Of a stretch of 64,000 bases of DNA, positions 61,361-64,000 are shown in pieces. The notes under the pieces are model-generated. The model was given only the letters and a program-made list of their open reading frames with translations, did not search any database and was not told the DNA's origin. Position numbers and translations under genes: made by a program. This stretch comes from Polynucleobacter sp. MG-5-Ahmo-C2 (lineage in GTDB: Bacteria; Pseudomonadota; Gammaproteobacteria; Burkholderiales; Burkholderiaceae), in assembly GCF_018687735.1 (NCBI RefSeq), contig NZ_CP061304.1, positions 310,001 through 374,000 on the forward strand, read 5' to 3'. Numbering within the stretch: the stretch's first letter is position 1; each line of letters starts with the position of its first letter.

Positions 61361-61957
61361 ATGAGCTATCTCAAGAGCGTGCTATTTTTTATTTCTCTAT
61401 TGCCATTAGGGCGCTTGATATGGCTTGGCTTTTCTGATGATTTAGGCGCTAACCCAATTGAGTTTGCAACTCGCTCTACTGGTACCTGGGCGCTCATATT
61501 TTTATGCATCACTTTAGCAATGTCACCGCTGCGCATGCTCACTGGTTGGGTCACATGGATTAGGTGGCGTCGAATGTTTGGCCTCTTTTGCTTCTTCTAT
61601 GCCTGCATTCATTTCTCAATTTGGTTTTGGCTGGATCAAAATTTAGATTTTCAGGCAATGTGGGCTGATGTACTGAAGCGCCCCTTTATCACAATGGGCT
61701 TTACAAGCTTTGCATTGCTAATCCCTTTAGCTGTGTCATCCAATAACTGGGCTGTGCGTACCTTAGGGAGGCGCTGGAGCTTGCTTCACAAGTTGGTTTA
61801 TGTCATTGCCTGCACAGCAATCATTCATTATTGGTGGCATAAAGCGGGTAAGAATGACTTGCAGACTGTTTCTATCTACGGATCTGTAGTCTTGCTATTG
61901 CTGCTATGCCGCCTACCTTGGGTAAGGAGCCGTCTCTCCCATACAATGGCTCGATGA
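61361..61957 (+). CDS. msrQ: protein-methionine-sulfoxide reductase haem subunit
   Basis: A 198-residue haem-binding membrane protein of the YedZ/MsrQ family with about six helices. The haem-ligating histidines lie in ACIHFSIWFW and LLHKLVYVIACTAIIHYWWHK. It takes electrons from the quinone pool and delivers them to MsrP in the periplasm. MsrP is 8 kb upstream, not in the same operon, which is unusual. Its stop overlaps the following lipoprotein gene by 4 bp (ATGA). Confidence 0.9.
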   Translation: MSYLKSVLFFISLLPLGRLIWLGFSDDLGANPIEFATRSTGTWALIFLCITLAMSPLRMLTGWVTWIRWRRMFGLFCFFYACIHFSIWFWLDQNLDFQAMWADVLKRPFITMGFTSFALLIPLAVSSNNWAVRTLGRRWSLLHKLVYVIACTAIIHYWWHKAGKNDLQTVSIYGSVVLLLLLCRLPWVRSRLSHTMAR

Positions 61958-62274
61958 ATACCTACCTAAGCATTGCTCTCTGTCTTATATTGATGAGTTG
62001 CTCAGTAACACCTCAAACTCCGCCACCCAAGGGGTCGCAGACTTCTCCTGTCTATACACCAGAGCAATTAAGAGAATTTAATAATCAACCCGTCGCTCTC
62101 AGTGAAGGGCCTTTTGGGCCTGTGGCTACACCACCTCCCACAAAGAGTCTGACCAAAAAGCCGCCTGGAAACTCGAAGTATTTTAGTCAGCCAGAGGGTG
62201 AGGAAGAGGCTGAGGCTATTGAAACCCAATCGTCCGATCCCTATACGCCAAGCACCCCCGTTTATCGGTTCTAG
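61954..62274 (+). CDS. small lipoprotein
   Basis: A protein of about 106 residues from ATG 61954, overlapping the msrQ stop as ATGA. A lipoprotein signal (IALCLILMSCSVTPQ) has a lipobox ending at the cysteine LMSC, so it should be lipidated and anchored to a membrane. The mature part is proline-rich (TPQTPPPKGSQ) and disordered-looking. No function is known. The frame extends upstream to 61906, but the longer start would disrupt the signal. Confidence 0.7.
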   Translation: MNTYLSIALCLILMSCSVTPQTPPPKGSQTSPVYTPEQLREFNNQPVALSEGPFGPVATPPPTKSLTKKPPGNSKYFSQPEGEEEAEAIETQSSDPYTPSTPVYRF

Positions 62275-62324
62275 CCATAAGCAGCTGTTACCATTAAGGC
62301 TAATTTTTAGAAAGATCAAGCCCA

Positions 62325-63167
62325 ATGAATTCATTCACCTGTTTGTTTATATCAGTGCGAAGCCCTCTATTGGCAGCCGCATTTTTATCGCTCGCATTTA
62401 TTGGTAGCGTACATTCTCAACAAAGTGGCCTGCCGATCAATGCTGCCGCTTCTGTGAATGGAGCCATCATTACTAATGATATGGTGGAGCAGGGCATTCG
62501 GATGGCGACCTCACAAGGTCAGAAAGATAGTCCTGAGTTACGTCAAGCAGTTGTGCAGAAATACATTGAGGTATTACTTCTTTCGCAACGTGCTGAAAAA
62601 GATGGGTTAGCAAACTCTGAAAAAGCAAATACTCAACTCACATTGATCCGTCAAAATTATTTGGCAGATCTTGAGTTGTCTACTTTTATGGCGCAAAACC
62701 CAATTACTGACGCCGATGTTCAGGCTGAGTACAGCAGAGAAATTGCCTCACTTGGCCCACAAGGCATGCTGGTTGAGTACAAGGTGAGTGATATTGCGAT
62801 TGCTACTGAAGCAGATGCGCAAGCGGCACTTGGTCGCATTAAAAAAGGGGAGTCATTTGATAAAGTGGCTAAGAGTGTTTCTCTTGCGCCCAATAGAGTG
62901 CAGGGTGGTGCAGTTGGCTGGGTGCAAGCTGGGCAGGTTGCACCGCAGATCTCAGCGGTATTGGTAAATCTCGGTAAGGGTCAGGTATCTCAAGCCCCGA
63001 TTCAAATGCAACAAGGCTGGTATTTGGTAAAACTCGAGGATAAAAGAACTAGTAAGCCGCCCACATTTGAGCAAGCTAAAGCCTCGATTCGGAACGGCAT
63101 AGCACAAAGAAAGCAATTTGAGTTTTTATCTCAGATCGCCAAAGAATCGAAGATTGTGATTCAGTAA
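62325..63167 (+). CDS. periplasmic parvulin-type peptidyl-prolyl isomerase
   Basis: A 280-residue PpiC/SurA-like protein. The N-terminal signal (LLAAAFLSLAFIGSVHS) is followed by an N-terminal chaperone-like helical region and the rotamase domain, with the conserved KKGESFDKVAKSVSLAP, GGAVGWVQAGQ, and GWYLVKLEDKR. It probably assists folding of outer-membrane proteins. A bidirectional terminator follows. It is the last + strand gene before the folA-thyA pair. Confidence 0.88.
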   Translation: MNSFTCLFISVRSPLLAAAFLSLAFIGSVHSQQSGLPINAAASVNGAIITNDMVEQGIRMATSQGQKDSPELRQAVVQKYIEVLLLSQRAEKDGLANSEKANTQLTLIRQNYLADLELSTFMAQNPITDADVQAEYSREIASLGPQGMLVEYKVSDIAIATEADAQAALGRIKKGESFDKVAKSVSLAPNRVQGGAVGWVQAGQVAPQISAVLVNLGKGQVSQAPIQMQQGWYLVKLEDKRTSKPPTFEQAKASIRNGIAQRKQFEFLSQIAKESKIVIQ

Positions 63168-63185
63168 ATGATTTTGTAGCTATAA

Positions 63186-63211
63186 AAAAAGAGCTCCACG
63201 GAGCTCTTTTT
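63186..63211. terminator. bidirectional terminator between parvulin and folA
   Basis: GAGCTC (63191-63196) pairs with GAGCTC (63201-63206) around CACG, extended by A/T runs to an 11-bp stem. It ends both converging genes. Confidence 0.88.
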
Positions 63212-63229
63212 GATTCATCCAATTGATTC

Positions 63230-63721
63230 CTATTTGCGCTCAAGCGTCACAAAATTAAATGTAATATCGCCTTCCGCTCCTGCAGTACGCTCCACTTCCC
63301 GCCAAGAGTCTAGATCTGGAACCTCAAAGAAGGTATCGCCATCATTGATATCGATATCAATTTCAGTGATGAACAGACGATCCGCTTTAGCAAAGGCCTG
63401 TTTAAAAAGTTGCTCTCCACCAATCACAAATACACGTGGCGTATCGCTTAGGTGTTCGAGAGCTTCGTCTAATGAGCCTGCAAGCTCCGCCCCCTCAATT
63501 TGGAATTGTGGATTGCGGCTCACTACGATATTGCGACGGCCAGGTAGTGGGCGACCAATCGATTCCCAAGTCTTGCGCCCCATGATGACTGGGTGACCCA
63601 TGGTAACGCGCTTAAAGAATTGCAAATCAGCCGAGATCTTCCAGGGCATCTGGTTATCGCGACCGATGACATGATTGCGCGAGCGCGCAACAATCATGGA
63701 AATAGCAGGCTGTGTCATCAA
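63230..63721 (-). CDS. folA: dihydrofolate reductase
   Basis: A 163-residue dihydrofolate reductase, making tetrahydrofolate with NADPH. The signature is ISMIVARSRNHVIGRDNQMP, followed by the MPWKISADLQFFKRVT active site and PVIMGRKTWESIGRPLPGR with the NADPH-binding arginine. It lies 14 bp after thyA on the same strand, the classic thymidylate pair. The chromosomal target of trimethoprim. Confidence 0.95.
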   Translation of the reverse strand: MMTQPAISMIVARSRNHVIGRDNQMPWKISADLQFFKRVTMGHPVIMGRKTWESIGRPLPGRRNIVVSRNPQFQIEGAELAGSLDEALEHLSDTPRVFVIGGEQLFKQAFAKADRLFITEIDIDINDGDTFFEVPDLDSWREVERTAGAEGDITFNFVTLERK

Positions 63722-63735
63722 TTACCTTCTTGTTC

Positions 63736-64000
63736 TTAGATTGCTACTGGAGCTTTTATATGGGGATGCGATTCGTAACCCAGAATTTCAAAGTCTTCGA
63801 ACTCGTAATCAAAAATAGAATCTGGTTTACGCAGAATATTGAGTTTTGGCAATGGGAAGAAATCCCTCGATAACTGAAGCTCAACTTGCTCTAAGTGATT
63901 GCTATATAAATGGCAATCACCACCAGTCCAGATAAAGTCACCAACTTCTAAATTGCATTGTTGCGCCATCATGTGTGTGAGTAGGGCATAGCTAGCAATG
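63736..64000 (-). CDS. thyA: thymidylate synthase, C-terminal part (cut by window edge)
   Basis: The last 88 residues of thymidylate synthase are visible on the minus strand and the frame continues unbroken past the window end. The conserved [27 protein letters not shown] with the substrate-binding histidine and asparagine, and the C-terminal [10 protein letters not shown] are present. It methylates dUMP to dTMP using methylene-tetrahydrofolate, and folA recycles the product. The catalytic cysteine lies outside the window. Confidence 0.95.
   Translation of the reverse strand, partial: IASYALLTHMMAQQCNLEVGDFIWTGGDCHLYSNHLEQVELQLSRDFFPLPKLNILRKPDSIFDYEFEDFEILGYESHPHIKAPVAI

Noticed and set aside
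1..64000. tRNA, rRNA, CRISPR arrays, insertion sequences
   Set aside because: No cloverleaf, rRNA segments, regularly spaced repeats or transposase genes were found by reading. A dedicated search was not possible.

Overview
The window reads as the chromosome of a free-living betaproteobacterium of the family Burkholderiaceae, most likely Polynucleobacter. This is an inference from moderate-to-low GC, very compact gene packing, and a gene set that includes a monomeric NADP isocitrate dehydrogenase, DUF6352, DarP/YjgA, a one-piece sulfite reductase with a DUF934 partner, and an iorAB-type molybdoenzyme. No rRNA, tRNA or CRISPR array was seen. The window cuts one gene at each edge: an unrecognised protein on the left and thyA on the right.

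Region 1 (about 1.2-14.5 kb) is a surface-polysaccharide locus, almost all on the + strand with genes touching or overlapping. Its core (8910-11748) encodes all four steps of GDP-D-glycero-alpha-D-manno-heptose synthesis: isomerase GmhA, kinase HddA, phosphatase GmhB and guanylyltransferase HddC. A transaldolase-family gene follows directly and could set the supply of sedoheptulose 7-phosphate. Around the core lie glycosyltransferases, two epimerase-type SDRs, a nucleotide-sugar dehydrogenase, a classical SDR, a Gfo/Idh/MocA oxidoreductase and a large membrane protein. Region 2 (14.5-17.4 kb) looks like a small mobile or accessory insert: a tyrosine recombinase diverging from an XRE regulator, an unknown partner gene, and a protein with an N-terminal GPKT motif whose Shine-Dalgarno lies in a perfect inverted repeat. 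Region 3 (17.5-24.8 kb) returns to surface glycans: a WecA/MraY-type transferase, a methyltransferase-glycosyltransferase fusion, a GT-C-like membrane protein, an acyltransferase-SGNH protein and a GT92-like enzyme.

Region 4 (24.8-41.7 kb) is mixed metabolism and transport: a cation/proton antiporter, siroheme genes (cbiX, cobA) beside sulfite reductase, HdeD-like and acyltransferase membrane proteins, DarP, a GMC oxidoreductase, an EamA exporter, and a branched-chain amino-acid-type ABC transporter in which LivM and LivG are fused. Region 5 (41.7-45.4 kb) is a compact minus-strand operon of a predicted outer-membrane protein (DUF6662-like), a covalently flavinylated FMN-binding protein, the flavin transferase ApbE and a small haem-type membrane protein. 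Two Fur-box-like sites sit on its promoter, which suggests an iron-controlled extracytoplasmic electron-transfer system. Region 6 (45.4-64 kb) is mostly core metabolism: a nuclease, a lytic transglycosylase, FKBP, icd with a structured-looking leader RNA, msrP and (8 kb away) msrQ, lipocalin, pseudouridine synthase, pterin dehydratase, iorAB, a parvulin, folA and thyA.

The signals most worth follow-up are the Fur-controlled flavinylation operon, the leader upstream of icd, the two inverted repeats that enclose Shine-Dalgarno sequences (16377-16415 and 58363-58387), the recombinase island, and the complete heptose pathway with its attached aldolase and redox genes.
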